The notes: a model not told the origin generated them from the sequence alone. DNA of 64,000 nucleotides from Amycolatopsis bartoniae (GCF_014191255.1 NZ_JACHWH010000003.1:625501-689500), one strand, 5' to 3'. Shown: positions 52,319 through 62,489, counted from the first letter of the stretch. Numbers and translations: made by a program.

Positions 52319-53155
52319 GTGGAAACACGCGAGCTCCGGTACTTCGTCGCGGTCGCCGAGGAACTGCACTTCGGGCAGGCGGCCCGGCGGCTCGGCATCG
52401 CCCAGCCCCCGCTGTCGCGGGCGATCCAGCAGCTCGAACGCCGCCTCGGCGCGACGCTGCTGGAACGCACCAGCCGCGGGGTCACCCTCACCGAAGCGGG
52501 AGCGGTGCTGCTGCGCGAGGGCCGGGCGGCGCTCGACGCGGTGGACGCCGCCGACCGCCGCACCCGCCGCGCCGCCGGCCAGGGCGGCGTCGTCCTCGTC
52601 ACGAAGGCCGGGGCGTCCGGGGAACTGCTGGCGAAGCTGCTCGACGCGTACGCCGCCGAACCCGGCGCGGTCCCCGTCGACGTGCTCCTGTGCGGGCCGG
52701 GCGAGCAGGAACGGCTGCTGCGCGACGGCCGGGCCGACGTCGCGCTGCTGCACCGGCCGTTCGACTCGACCACCGGGTTCGACGTCGAGGAGCTGACCAC
52801 CGAAGGACAGGTCGTGGTCCTGCCCGCCGGGCACCCCCTCGCCTGCCGGACCTCCGTGCGGCTGGCCGAGATCAGCGAGCTGCCCGGCCTGCCGCTGCCG
52901 CGCTGGCCCCGCGCGGACGGCACGTCCCCCGACGGCCCCGGCCCGCGGGTGCGGGACAACGTGCAGCTGCTCCAGCTCGTCGCGCTCGGCCGCGCCTCGG
53001 TCGTGCTGCCGGAGTCGGTCCGGTCGCACCTGCGCGACGACGTCGCGGCGGTCCCGGTGCTGGACGCGCCGAAGGTCACGACGGTGATCGCGTGGCCGCC
53101 GCACAGCCGGTCGCTCGCCGTCGCCGGACTGGTCCGGGCCGCGACGCGCCTCTAG
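52319..53155 (+). CDS. LysR-family regulator
   Basis: This is a 278-residue LTTR. The helix-turn-helix VETRELRYFVAVAEELHFGQ, ARRLGIAQPPLSRAIQQLER and LEARLGATLLERTSRG-type segment occupies residues 1-60. A linker helix and a periplasmic-binding-like effector domain follow (about 90-275) with LLLCGPGEQERLLRDGRADV and VVVLPAGHPLACR. GTG at 52319 is chosen because the -10 box 7 bases upstream makes it the first codon of the transcript. It is divergent from the SDR gene, its presumed target, across a palindromic LTTR box. The effector is unknown. Confidence 0.92.
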   Translation: METRELRYFVAVAEELHFGQAARRLGIAQPPLSRAIQQLERRLGATLLERTSRGVTLTEAGAVLLREGRAALDAVDAADRRTRRAAGQGGVVLVTKAGASGELLAKLLDAYAAEPGAVPVDVLLCGPGEQERLLRDGRADVALLHRPFDSTTGFDVEELTTEGQVVVLPAGHPLACRTSVRLAEISELPGLPLPRWPRADGTSPDGPGPRVRDNVQLLQLVALGRASVVLPESVRSHLRDDVAAVPVLDAPKVTTVIAWPPHSRSLAVAGLVRAATRL

Positions 53156-53159
53156 GAGG

Positions 53160-54776
53160 TCACCGGCCGAAGGTGGTGTAGAGGGACCGGAGCCGCTGTT
53201 TGGAGAACTTCCCGGTGGCGGTCCTGGGAATCTCGTCGCAGAAGAACACCTGGTCGGGCAGCCACCAGGAGGCCACCCGGCCCCGGAGGTGGTCGCGGAC
53301 GTCCTCGGCGGTGAGCGTGGCCCCGGCGGCGGGCACCACGCAGGCCACCGGGCGTTCGCCCCACTTGTCGTCGGCCACCCCGATGACCGCGGCTTCGGCG
53401 ACGCCGGGGTGGGCCATGATGGCGTTCTCCAGCTCCACCGAGGAGATCCACTCCCCGCCCGACTTCACGAGGTCCTTGGTGCGGTCGACGATGCGCACGT
53501 AGCCGTGGCGGTCGATGGTCGCCACGTCCCCGGTGCGCAGCCACCCGTCCTCGGTGAAGGCGGCGGTGCCGCCGTGCTCGCCGAAGTACCGGGCGGCGAT
53601 GGTCGGTCCGGCGGCCTGCAGTTCGCCCGGGGTCCGGCCGTCCCACGGTGCCTCGCTCCCGTCCTCGCCGACGACGCGGACCTCCGTCAGGGGAACGGCG
53701 GGCCCCGGCGTGGCGAGCAACTCCCGCTGCTGCTCGGGGGTGAGGTGGTCGTGCGCGGTGGCTATCCGGGAGGTGGTGACCACCGGGCTGGTCTCGGTCA
53801 TCCCCCAGGCGTTGGTCAGCGGCACGCCGATGGCCTCGTCGTAGGCGCGGGTGAGCGCCTCGTCGACCGCACCCCCACCGGAGACGATCTGCCGCACGGC
53901 GGACAGGTCGTGCCGGCCGAGCAGGGGCAGCAGGCCGCGCCACACGGTGGCGACCGCCGCGCCGAAGGTGACCCGGTGCCGGGCGAGCATGCCCGCCAGT
54001 TCCGGTGGGCTCATCGCCGGTCCGGGGAGCACGAGATCCGCTCCGCAGAGCATGGCGCTGTAGGGCAGGCCCCAGGCGTTGACGTGGAACATCGGCACGA
54101 TCGGCATGACCACGTCGCGTTCGTTGATGCCGAAGGTGTCCACCATCAGCAGCAGGGCGGCGTGCAGCACCACCGAGCGGTGGCTGTAGAGCACGCCCTT
54201 GGGATCGCCGGTGGTACCCGAGGTGTAGCACAGCGCGGCGGCGGTGTTCTCGTCGTCGACCCCGAACTCCCGGCCGGTGTCGCCGGCCCGGGCGAGGAGT
54301 TCTTCGTAGTCGAGGACGCGGGGGTCGTCGGGGATCTCCGCGTCGCTCCCGTCGTCCATGACCACCACCGCGCGCACGGTGGTGAAGGTGCCGGCCAGCG
54401 GCCAGATGACGGGCAGGATCGAGCGGTCCACGAACAGCACGTCGTCGGCGGCGTCGTTGACGACGTAGCTGATCTGCTCACCGAAGAGCCGGTGGTTGAC
54501 CGTGTGCAGCACGCGCCCGGTGCACGGCACGGCCAGGTACAGCTCGACGTGCCGGTGGCTGTTCCAGGCGAACGTGCCCACGCGGGCGCCCGCCGGCACG
54601 CCGAGTTCGTCGAGCGCGGCGGCCAGGCGCCGTACCCGCGCGCACACCTCGCCCCACGTCATGGTCGTCTCCCCGCCCACGCGGCCGGACACCACGCTCT
54701 TGTGCCCGAAGTAGCGTTCGACACGCCGGAAGACGTGCGGCAGGGACAGGGGACGGTCCTGCATCAAGCCGAGCAT
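53160..54776 (-). CDS. AMP-dependent fatty/aryl acyl-CoA ligase
   Basis: This is a 538-residue adenylate-forming ligase. The ATG at 54776 follows AAGGG. Motifs: CYTSGTTGDPKGVLYSHRS (P-loop), VPMFHVNAWGLPY, NAWGMTETSP, WLRTGDVATIDRHGYV, VDRTKDLVKSGGEWISSVEL and the catalytic Lys in IPRTATGKFSKQRL. The pattern fits medium/long-chain acyl-CoA ligases of the FadD/AlkK type, which also activate aromatic acids. It is the last gene of a three-gene operon (MFS, tannase-like esterase, ligase). In that setting it probably activates the acid released by the esterase, for example a hydroxycinnamate, to the CoA thioester. Confidence 0.92.
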   Translation of the reverse strand: MLGLMQDRPLSLPHVFRRVERYFGHKSVVSGRVGGETTMTWGEVCARVRRLAAALDELGVPAGARVGTFAWNSHRHVELYLAVPCTGRVLHTVNHRLFGEQISYVVNDAADDVLFVDRSILPVIWPLAGTFTTVRAVVVMDDGSDAEIPDDPRVLDYEELLARAGDTGREFGVDDENTAAALCYTSGTTGDPKGVLYSHRSVVLHAALLLMVDTFGINERDVVMPIVPMFHVNAWGLPYSAMLCGADLVLPGPAMSPPELAGMLARHRVTFGAAVATVWRGLLPLLGRHDLSAVRQIVSGGGAVDEALTRAYDEAIGVPLTNAWGMTETSPVVTTSRIATAHDHLTPEQQRELLATPGPAVPLTEVRVVGEDGSEAPWDGRTPGELQAAGPTIAARYFGEHGGTAAFTEDGWLRTGDVATIDRHGYVRIVDRTKDLVKSGGEWISSVELENAIMAHPGVAEAAVIGVADDKWGERPVACVVPAAGATLTAEDVRDHLRGRVASWWLPDQVFFCDEIPRTATGKFSKQRLRSLYTTFGR

Positions 54777-54802
54777 GCGGCACCCTTCTGTTCGGGGGAT
54801 CT

Positions 54803-56428
54803 TCAACGCGTGCAGACGAAGCTCGACGCGCTGTCCGGATCACCGGCGCGGTAGCGCGGCCACTCCGGGTACGCGCAGAGCGGACGCGTGCGGTCGTCGT
54901 TCACGTCGGTCACCACCGGGTCCACAGGGGACTGTCCTTTTTCGACCCAGTGGTCGAGCGCGGAGAGCGAGTCCCAGCCCGCGGCGAACGCGGGCGTGCC
55001 GAAGTTCGCGTGGTTCGCACCGGGCACCAGGTAGTACCGCAGGAAGGCGTCGGTTCCCCGCGGCCCCGCGACGTCGCGGACGCGCTGGTAGTAGTCGCTC
55101 GTCGAGCGGGGCGAGACGAGCTCGTCCGCGGCGCCGTGGAGCAGGATCAGCTTGCCGCCGGCGGCGGCGAACGGGCGAAGGTCCGCGTTGTTGCGGTCCT
55201 CGATCGTCGACAGGTAGCTGATCCGGCCGAGCCACTTCCCGGGGTCACGCGGATCCACGGCGAGGGAGTCGTGGTCCGGGTCCCGGGTCAGGAAGTACTT
55301 GACCCACTGGTCCCAGTACTGCATCCCGTAGCCGCTCGTCACCGGCATCGGATCGGCGGGTGCGGTGGTGCCGAACCCGAGGAACGGGGTCCGCATGTCC
55401 GCCCCCGAGAGGAACGGGAAGCCGGGATATCCGGTCTCGCCGCTGGCGACCCGGTAGGGCCACCGGAACGGGGAGGACAAGGCGAGCACGGCGGCGATCT
55501 GGGCGTCGGACAGGCAGATCGCCCCGGTGTCGGCGCCGTCCGGGCAGCGCAGCGTGCGGGGATCGAAGTGACAGCCGGCCGGGTTCGAGACGACGTGGTC
55601 CCTGACGCCGTCCAGGCCGTCGCACGCCTGGATGACGCTGTCGTAGAGGAGCGTCTGCTTCTCCGGTCCGGGGAAGGCGCCGGGGCGGGACAGGACCTGC
55701 GCCAGGTACCCCAGGTCCAGGACCTCGGCCAGGTTGTTCCAGGCGGGGTAGGCGGAGATCACGCCGTCGAACGCGGTGGGCCACCGCTGCGCGACGGTCA
55801 GGGCTTCGCGGCCGCCGGTCGACCCGCCCGCGAAGTACGTCTCGGCGGGGTTCGTCCCGTAGGCGTGCCGGATGAGGAACAGGCTCGCGTCGCGCGTCTT
55901 CTTCAGCGCGTCACCGGCCGCGAAGTTGAGCAGGGCCTCGTCGTTCATCCCGAACGAGCCGTCCAGCGACGGCGGGGACGCCGGGTTCTGCTGGTGCCCC
56001 GAGTCGCTCGCGAAGGTCGCGTACCCCCGCGCCAGCGGCACCGGCTGGTCCGCGGGGCCGAACGGCACGTTCGCCGTCAGATCGGGAATCGTGCCGTCGT
56101 AGCCGCCGCCACCGAACATCAGCGCCTTGCGGTTCCAGCCGGCGGGCAGGTCGACGCGCATCTTGATGGCGGGCGCGGCCGGATCGACGGGGAAGATGTC
56201 GGCGTCGGCCTGGCAGTAGGTGATCGTCCTGCCACCGACCGGGCCGGTCACGACCGAGGTGGCCGTGACGCGCCCGCCGGTGGTCGGCAGGCTCATCACC
56301 GAGGCCGGGATCCGCAGCTGGTCCAGCCCCGCGCACGCGGGAGCCGCCTGCCCGGCGGTGGCCGGGGGGAACCCGCTCGCGCCCACCAGCACGAGCACGG
56401 CCGCCAGCACGGTTTTCGTTCTGTTCAT
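54803..56428 (-). CDS. Secreted tannase/feruloyl-esterase family hydrolase
   Basis: The 541-residue exported esterase has a signal peptide in residues 1-26 (MNRTKTVLAAVLVLVGASG, cleavage after ATA or AAP). The alpha/beta-hydrolase core of PF07519 is visible: FAGGSTGGREALTVAQRWP with the nucleophile Ser, a lid region with CDGLDGVRDHVVSNPAGCHF (cysteine pair, Ca2+-binding), LLHGAADELVSP with the Asp and PGANHANFG with the His. Family members split gallate, ferulate and related aromatic esters; the plastic monomer esterase MHETase also belongs. The ATG overlaps the MFS stop by 4 bases. The likely role is to release aromatic acids from plant material outside the cell. The exact ester is unknown. 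Confidence 0.92.
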   Translation of the reverse strand: MNRTKTVLAAVLVLVGASGFPPATAGQAAPACAGLDQLRIPASVMSLPTTGGRVTATSVVTGPVGGRTITYCQADADIFPVDPAAPAIKMRVDLPAGWNRKALMFGGGGYDGTIPDLTANVPFGPADQPVPLARGYATFASDSGHQQNPASPPSLDGSFGMNDEALLNFAAGDALKKTRDASLFLIRHAYGTNPAETYFAGGSTGGREALTVAQRWPTAFDGVISAYPAWNNLAEVLDLGYLAQVLSRPGAFPGPEKQTLLYDSVIQACDGLDGVRDHVVSNPAGCHFDPRTLRCPDGADTGAICLSDAQIAAVLALSSPFRWPYRVASGETGYPGFPFLSGADMRTPFLGFGTTAPADPMPVTSGYGMQYWDQWVKYFLTRDPDHDSLAVDPRDPGKWLGRISYLSTIEDRNNADLRPFAAAGGKLILLHGAADELVSPRSTSDYYQRVRDVAGPRGTDAFLRYYLVPGANHANFGTPAFAAGWDSLSALDHWVEKGQSPVDPVVTDVNDDRTRPLCAYPEWPRYRAGDPDSASSFVCTR

Positions 56429-57828
56429 ACCGCCCTCTTCTCGGCGTAGAGGTGCGCGCCCGGGACGGCGTGCGGATCGGAGCGGACCGGGGCGGGGTTC
56501 GTCTCGGGCAGGAACCACGCGCTGACGAAGGTGATCAGCCCCATGAGCAGGATGTAGGCGGCGACCGGCATGGTGCTCCCGGTCGCGGCGATGAGCGCGG
56601 TCATGAGGAACGGCGTCCCGCCGCTGACGATGATCGCGGATAGCTGGTAGGCCAGCGACGCGCCCGAGTAGCGGACGGCGGGCGCGAACAGCTCGCCGAG
56701 GAAGCTCGCGATCGGGCCGTAGGTGAGGCACTGGAACACGAAGCCCACCACCACCGCGACGAAGATCAGCGGCAGCGACGCGGTGTCGACGAGCCAGAAG
56801 TACGGGAAGGCCCACAGCGCGACGCCCAGACCACCGATCAGGATCAGCGGACGGCGGCCCACCCGGTCCGAGAGGTGCCCGGACCAGGGGATGGTGGCGA
56901 GCATCGCGACGGAACTGACCAGCACCACCGCGAGCAGGGGGTTGCGCGGGAGCCCGAGCGTGCCGGTGCCGTAGCTCAGCAGCCCGGAGATGCTGACGTA
57001 GAAGAGACTGTTGGTGGCCGAGAGGATTCCGCAGCCGAGCAGGATGGTCAGCCACTGGCTTCGCAGGACCTGGGCCAGCGGAGCCCGGACCACCGGCTTC
57101 TCCTGCCGCGACGCCCGCCGCTGCAGCTCGCGGAACTCCGGCGTGTCCTCGACCTTGGTCTGGATGTAGAGGACCACCGCGAACATCACGACGCTCACCA
57201 GGAACGGGATGCGCCAGCCCCAGCTGAGGAAGGGCTCGTTCGGCATCAGGCTGCTGGCCGCCACGAAGATCAGGTTCGAGATGATCACGGCGACGGGCAC
57301 GCTGGTCTGCCCGAAGGTGCCGGCGAAGCCGCGCCGCTTGGGCCCGGCGGACTCGGTGAGCAGGAGGACGATGCCACCCCACTGGCCGCCGGCCGCGAGC
57401 CCCTGGACGAAGCGCAGTGCGACGAGCAGCGCCGGGGCCAGCGAGCCGACCGCTGCCGCGCTGGGCAGGCAGCCGATCAGGAAGGTCGCGGCCCCCATGA
57501 GCGCCAGGCAGGTGACGACGACCGGCTTGCGCCCGTACTTGTCACCGAGGTGCCCGGCGAGCACCCCGCCGACGGGCCGGGCCACGAAACCGGCCCAGAA
57601 CGTGCTGAAGGCCAGGAGGGTGCCCATCAGGGCCGAGGAGTGCGGGAAGAACACCTTGGGGAACACCAGCGCGGCCGCGGTGCCGTAGAGGAAGAAGTCG
57701 TACCACTCGATCGAGCTGCCGGCGAGCCCCGCGGCCAGCAGCTTGCGGAAGGAGCGGCGCTGGATCGGGGTCGGGCCGGCGCCGAGCTGTCCGGATCGTC
57801 CTTCGGGTTGGGCGAGCGGGCTTGCCAT
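56425..57828 (-). CDS. MFS metabolite:H+ symporter
   Basis: This is a 467-residue transporter with 12 predicted membrane helices of the MHS family (ShiA/KgtP/PcaT-like). N-terminal SSIEWYDFFLYGTAAALVFP is the family hallmark. The loop GDKYGRKPVVV between helices 2 and 3, RFVQGLAAGGQWGG in helix 4, and the second-half loop GHLSDRVGRRPLIL are present. ATG at 57828 is chosen because the upstream segment is not membrane-like. It is first in the catabolic operon, divergent from the CdaR-type regulator with a palindrome between. By context it imports a product of the esterase, an aromatic or dicarboxylic acid. Confidence 0.92.
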   Translation of the reverse strand: MASPLAQPEGRSGQLGAGPTPIQRRSFRKLLAAGLAGSSIEWYDFFLYGTAAALVFPKVFFPHSSALMGTLLAFSTFWAGFVARPVGGVLAGHLGDKYGRKPVVVTCLALMGAATFLIGCLPSAAAVGSLAPALLVALRFVQGLAAGGQWGGIVLLLTESAGPKRRGFAGTFGQTSVPVAVIISNLIFVAASSLMPNEPFLSWGWRIPFLVSVVMFAVVLYIQTKVEDTPEFRELQRRASRQEKPVVRAPLAQVLRSQWLTILLGCGILSATNSLFYVSISGLLSYGTGTLGLPRNPLLAVVLVSSVAMLATIPWSGHLSDRVGRRPLILIGGLGVALWAFPYFWLVDTASLPLIFVAVVVGFVFQCLTYGPIASFLGELFAPAVRYSGASLAYQLSAIIVSGGTPFLMTALIAATGSTMPVAAYILLMGLITFVSAWFLPETNPAPVRSDPHAVPGAHLYAEKRAV

Positions 57829-57896
57829 ACATGCCGCCTTCGTTGGGAGCACGGGAAGGTGATGGCGGTCAGGTTAGGAGCGCCACTACGGTGTGG

Positions 57897-57923
57897 GTGA
57901 GGTGTGCATCGTCCACACCTCAC
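57897..57923. promoter_or_regulatory. Perfect 10-bp palindrome between MFS and CdaR-type genes
   Basis: GTGAGGTGTG and CACACCTCAC are separated by 7 bases (CATCGTC). It lies 69 bases upstream of the catabolic operon start and 50 upstream of the regulator, the natural operator for the PucR/CdaR protein. Confidence 0.7.
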
Positions 57924-57972
57924 GCCGTTCCGGTGGGTGTTTCCACCACCCGGTGCGAGGAGGGAGGGCATC

Positions 57973-59760
57973 GTGGCCGGCCCCGGTGGCGAGGCGGAGT
58001 CGTCCTCGCTGGTGCGCCGACAGCGCGAGCTGGCGTCGTTGTACGCGATCGCCAAGTCGCTCACCGCGCTGGGCGAGCTCGACGAGGTGCTGCGGTCGAT
58101 CGTGCGCCACGCGCACGACCTGATCGGCACGGACTTCACCTACCTGTCACTGGTGGGCCCGGACGGCAGGCTGTCGGCCAGGGCGTCGGAGGGCACGATC
58201 TCGGCCTCCTTCCTCGCCGCGGGCATACCGGCGCACGTGGGTCTCGGCGGCAAGGTGCTGCGCACCCGCAGCCCGCACTGGGTCAGCGACTACGCCGTGG
58301 CGACCCTCTTCGACCACGACCCGGACTTCGACCGGGTGGCCAAGGTGGAGGCGCTGGTCGCGCTCCTCGGCGTGCCGCTGGTCATCCGGGGGGAAGCGGT
58401 GGGCGCGCTGTTCGCCGCGGACCGCTCCGAACGCTCGTTCCAGGCCGACGAGATCGCGTTGCTGAGCGCGTTCGCCGACCACGCGGCGGTGGCCCTCGAC
58501 AACGCCCGGCTCTACGACGCGAGCCGGACCGCCCTGCAGGAGCTGCGGACCGCGTACCGGAAGATCGAGGACACCATGGCCGTCATGGAGCGGGCGCAAG
58601 CCATCCACGAGGCCCTGACCGGTGTGGTGCTGCGGGGCGGGACACCCGACGACGTCGTGCAGCTGCTCGCCGACCAGCTGGGCGGCAGCGTCGCACTCCT
58701 CGATCTGACCGGTGCCGCTCTCGTCCGCCGGGCCTCGGCGTCGGTCCCGTGCCGGACTCCGCCGGAGACCGACCTGGCGGACGCCGTCGTGAACGCGCGC
58801 CGGTCGGGCCGGTGCACGACCTCGGTCGACCCCGCCGGAACCGCCCACAGCGTGGCGTCGATCCAGGCGGGCGACAGCTACCTCGGCGCACTGGCGTGGA
58901 GCCGGGAGGCGGGTCTCGGTGCGCCGGACGACGCGGACGTGCGGACCCTCGAACGGGCCACCCACATCCTGGGGCTGCTCATCCTCAAGGAGCGGGCCGT
59001 CGCCGAGGCCGGCGAACGGCTGAGCGGGGAGCTCCTGACCGACCTCATGGTCGGCGGTCCCGGCATCAGCCCGGCCCAGCGCGCCCGCACCCGGGCCCGC
59101 AACATCGACGCCGACCGCCTGGACCTGGTCCTCGTCGCGGACTCGCCCACGTTGTCGCCGACGGACCTTTCGCGCTACCTGCACGACATCGCCCGCGACC
59201 GCTCGGCGCTGGCGGGCGAACACCTGGGCCGGGCCACGATGGTGCTGCCCAGCGACGACGACGACCGGACCGTCGAGGAGGTCCACCGGCGGCTGCGCCG
59301 CACGCTGGGCGGCCCCGTCGTCGTGGTCGGAGAACGCGCGGTGAACCACGACTGGGCACGCGCCTTCTCCCTGGCCAGCCGGTGCGCGGCGGTGGTGCGG
59401 GCGCTCGGGCACACCGACCTGGGCGCCACCACGGCCCGCTACGCCCTCTACGCGATGGTCTTCGACACCGAACGCGTCCGCGACCTCGACCGGTTCATCG
59501 CCGGTTCCCTCGGCCCGCTCCTGGACTACGACCGGCGGCGCGGTACCGATCTCGTCGGCACCCTCGGCGCCTACCACGTCCACCGCGCCAACGTCGCGGC
59601 GACGGCCCGCGCGCTGCACCTGCACGTCAACACGCTGCTCAAGCGACTGGACCGCGCCGGTAAGGTGCTCGGCCTCGACTGCCGCCAGGACAACGACCTG
59701 GAACTGCGGCTGGCGCTCCGGCTGCACCAGCTCAGGGAGGTCGTGCCCGCCCCCGCGTGA
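57973..59760 (+). CDS. GAF-domain PucR/CdaR-type transcriptional regulator
   Basis: This is a 595-residue regulator. An N-terminal GAF domain (about residues 18-180) shows LASLYAIAKSLTALGELDEV, GVPLVIRGEAVGALFAADR and FADHAAVALDNARLYD. A coiled helix follows, then a second sensor-like part (about 215-330). A PucR-type C-terminal helix-turn-helix (about 535-590) has TLGAYHVHRANVAATARAL and LHLHVNTLLKRLDRAGKVLG. GTG at 57973 follows AGGGAGGG; upstream open frame lies inside the palindrome. It is divergent from the MFS-esterase-ligase operon and is its likely activator, the GAF domain sensing a small aromatic or CoA ester. Confidence 0.9.
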   Translation: MAGPGGEAESSSLVRRQRELASLYAIAKSLTALGELDEVLRSIVRHAHDLIGTDFTYLSLVGPDGRLSARASEGTISASFLAAGIPAHVGLGGKVLRTRSPHWVSDYAVATLFDHDPDFDRVAKVEALVALLGVPLVIRGEAVGALFAADRSERSFQADEIALLSAFADHAAVALDNARLYDASRTALQELRTAYRKIEDTMAVMERAQAIHEALTGVVLRGGTPDDVVQLLADQLGGSVALLDLTGAALVRRASASVPCRTPPETDLADAVVNARRSGRCTTSVDPAGTAHSVASIQAGDSYLGALAWSREAGLGAPDDADVRTLERATHILGLLILKERAVAEAGERLSGELLTDLMVGGPGISPAQRARTRARNIDADRLDLVLVADSPTLSPTDLSRYLHDIARDRSALAGEHLGRATMVLPSDDDDRTVEEVHRRLRRTLGGPVVVVGERAVNHDWARAFSLASRCAAVVRALGHTDLGATTARYALYAMVFDTERVRDLDRFIAGSLGPLLDYDRRRGTDLVGTLGAYHVHRANVAATARALHLHVNTLLKRLDRAGKVLGLDCRQDNDLELRLALRLHQLREVVPAPA

Positions 59761-59770
59761 AGGGGAGCGT

Positions 59771-60235
59771 CTACTCGCCGCCGGCGAAGTCGTGCTGGCG
59801 CCACGCCTCGTAGATCGCGATCGACGCGGTGTTGGCCAGGTTCAGCGAGCGCGAGCCCGGGCGCATGGGCAGCCGCACGCGTTTCGTGATCTGCGGCGCC
59901 AGCTGCACCTCGTCGGGCAGCCCGACCGACTCAGGGCCGAACATCAGCACGTCGCCCGGCTGGTAGGCGACGTCCGTGTAGCGGTGCTCCGCCCGCGCGC
60001 TGAACGCGTACACGTTCGCCGGCAGCAACGCGGCCCACGCCGCGTCCAGGTCCGGGTGCACCCGCACGTGCGCGAGGTCGTGGTAGTCCAGCCCGGCGCG
60101 GCGCAGGTGCTTGTCCTCGAAGGCGAACCCGAGCGGCTCGACCAGGTGCAGCTCGACACCGGCGTTCGCCGAGAGCCGGATCGCGTTGCCCGTGTTGGGC
60201 GGGATCTCGGGTTGGTAGAACAGCACGCGGAACAC
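59771..60235 (-). CDS. trmL: tRNA (cytidine(34)-2'-O)-methyltransferase TrmL
   Basis: This 154-residue SPOUT-class enzyme methylates the ribose of the wobble base in tRNA-Leu using SAM. It has the minimal knotted fold with no extensions: FYQPEIPPNTGNAIRLSANA at the N terminus, LMFGPESVGLP (SAM site) and the C-terminal knot MRPGSRSLNLANTASIAIYE with the conserved Ser and Asn. GTG at 60235. The length equals that of E. coli TrmL. It converges with the CdaR-type gene with 10 bases between and follows the cysteine hydrolase gene on its own strand. Confidence 0.94.
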   Translation of the reverse strand: MFRVLFYQPEIPPNTGNAIRLSANAGVELHLVEPLGFAFEDKHLRRAGLDYHDLAHVRVHPDLDAAWAALLPANVYAFSARAEHRYTDVAYQPGDVLMFGPESVGLPDEVQLAPQITKRVRLPMRPGSRSLNLANTASIAIYEAWRQHDFAGGE

Positions 60236-60247
60236 GGGGAGATCGTC

Positions 60248-60850
60248 TCACCGCAGGGCTTCCAGCACTTCGGCGGTGGTCATCACCCGGCCGAAGAAGG
60301 AGCGCATCGTGTGCAGCGTCGCCTCCTGGGCGGCCTCCGACAGCGCGCCCGTGGCGTCCGAGACGAAGGCGACCTTGTAGTCCCGCATGAAGGCGCTGCG
60401 CGCGGTGGACTCGCAGCACACCTCGGTCAGCGTGCCGGTGATGATCAGCGTGTCCACCACGTTCAGGCCGCGCACGGTGGCCAGCACGCTTTGCAGCGGC
60501 GTGTTGTGGAAGGCGTCGTACCGGTGCTTGCGGACGACGTGGTCGCAGGGCTCGGGCCTGAGCTCGTCGACGATCTCCGCGCCGTACGTGCCGTCCCGCA
60601 TCCCCACTTCGCGCAGCTTGGGCTGGTACGCGGTCTCCAGCGGCGACACGTCGAACGAGTCGTACAGGATCTGCTGCGTGTACACGACCGGCACGCGCCT
60701 CGCCCGGCAGGCGTGCACCAGCGTGCGGATGGCGGGCAGCCGGCTGCGGGCCATCGGGACCTCCATCGGGAAGCCCTCGCGCACGAAGTCGTTCTGCATG
60801 TCGATCACCAGGAGCGCGCAGGACTCCGGGTCGAGGTGCCAGGGCGTCAT
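60248..60850 (-). CDS. Isochorismatase-family cysteine hydrolase
   Basis: This is a 200-residue cysteine hydrolase of the isochorismatase-like superfamily. The catalytic triad is visible as Asp in LLVIDMQNDF, Lys in HVVRKHRYDAF and Cys in TGTLTEVCCESTARSA; the cis-peptide before the Cys region is kept. Substrates in the family include nicotinamide, N-carbamoyl compounds, peroxyureidoacrylate and isochorismate. The ATG at 60850 is preceded by GAAAGGAGGG. It lies 12 bases before trmL and is divergent from fabG1. Nothing in the surroundings fixes the substrate. Confidence 0.9.
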   Translation of the reverse strand: MTPWHLDPESCALLVIDMQNDFVREGFPMEVPMARSRLPAIRTLVHACRARRVPVVYTQQILYDSFDVSPLETAYQPKLREVGMRDGTYGAEIVDELRPEPCDHVVRKHRYDAFHNTPLQSVLATVRGLNVVDTLIITGTLTEVCCESTARSAFMRDYKVAFVSDATGALSEAAQEATLHTMRSFFGRVMTTAEVLEALR

Positions 60851-60887
60851 CGCCCTCCTTTCCGTCTGTGACGCCGGTTATACGTGA

Positions 60888-61694
<807 letters not shown>

Positions 61695-61721
61695 GTTTTC
61701 CCACTGTAGAAAGGACTGGCT

Positions 61722-62489
61722 TTGCCCGGACTGCTCGAAGGTAAGCGGCTGCTGATCACCGGTGTCATCACCGACGCCTCGATCGCCTTCCACGCCGCCA
61801 GGGTGGCGCAGGAACAGGGCGCGAAGGTGGTGCTGACCGGCTTCGGCCGGATGTCACTCGTGGAGCGCATCGCCAAGCGGCTGCCCGAGCCCGCGCCGGT
61901 GATCGAGCTGGACGTGCAGAATCAGGAGCACCTGGACACCCTGGCCGACCGGGTGCGCGAGCACGTCGACGGCCTCGACGGGGTGCTGCACGCGATCGCG
62001 TTCGCGCCGCAGACGTGCCTGGGCGCGCCGTTCCTGGACGCGCCGAAGGAGGACGTCTCGGTGGCGGTCCAGGTGTCGGCGTACTCGCTCAAGTCGCTGG
62101 CCGTGGCGTGCCTGCCGCTGCTGGGCGAGGGCTCGTCGATCGTGGGCTTGGACTTCGACGCCCGCGTCGCATGGCCCGCCTACAACTGGATGGGCGTGGC
62201 GAAGGCGGCGCTGGAGTCGGTCAACCGGTACCTGGCGCGCGAGCTGGGCCCGCGGGGCATCCGCGTGAACCTCGTGTCGGCGGGCCCGCTCAAGACCATG
62301 GCGGCCAAGTCGATCCCGGGCTTCGGCGAGCTGGAGGGCGGGTGGGGCGACCGTGCGCCGCTGGGCTGGAACGCCGAGGACGCCACCCCGGTGGCGAAGA
62401 GCATCTGCGCGCTGCTGTCGGACTGGCTCCCGGCCACCACGGGCTCCATGGTGTGGGTCGACGGCGGGGTGCACGCGCTCGGGCTGTGA
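61722..62489 (+). CDS. inhA: Enoyl-ACP reductase (InhA/FabI)
   Basis: This 255-residue NADH-dependent reductase completes the FAS-II cycle. TTG at 61722 follows GAAAGGA, and the product begins [20 protein letters not shown]. The Tyr-x6-Lys pair lies in [13 protein letters not shown]. The long substrate-binding loop of the InhA type is present ([20 protein letters not shown]). The motif AIAFAP replaces the mycobacterial SIGFMP near the isoniazid-NAD site, and the C terminus [13 protein letters not shown] is close to InhA. It is coupled with fabG1 and hemH. Confidence 0.96.
   Translation: MPGLLEGKRLLITGVITDASIAFHAARVAQEQGAKVVLTGFGRMSLVERIAKRLPEPAPVIELDVQNQEHLDTLADRVREHVDGLDGVLHAIAFAPQTCLGAPFLDAPKEDVSVAVQVSAYSLKSLAVACLPLLGEGSSIVGLDFDARVAWPAYNWMGVAKAALESVNRYLARELGPRGIRVNLVSAGPLKTMAAKSIPGFGELEGGWGDRAPLGWNAEDATPVAKSICALLSDWLPATTGSMVWVDGGVHALGL

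Noticed and set aside
61722-62489. InhA as evidence of mycolic acids or a mycobacterium
   Set aside because: The fabG1-inhA pair also occurs in actinomycetes without mycolates, and no mycolate condensation genes are in the window.
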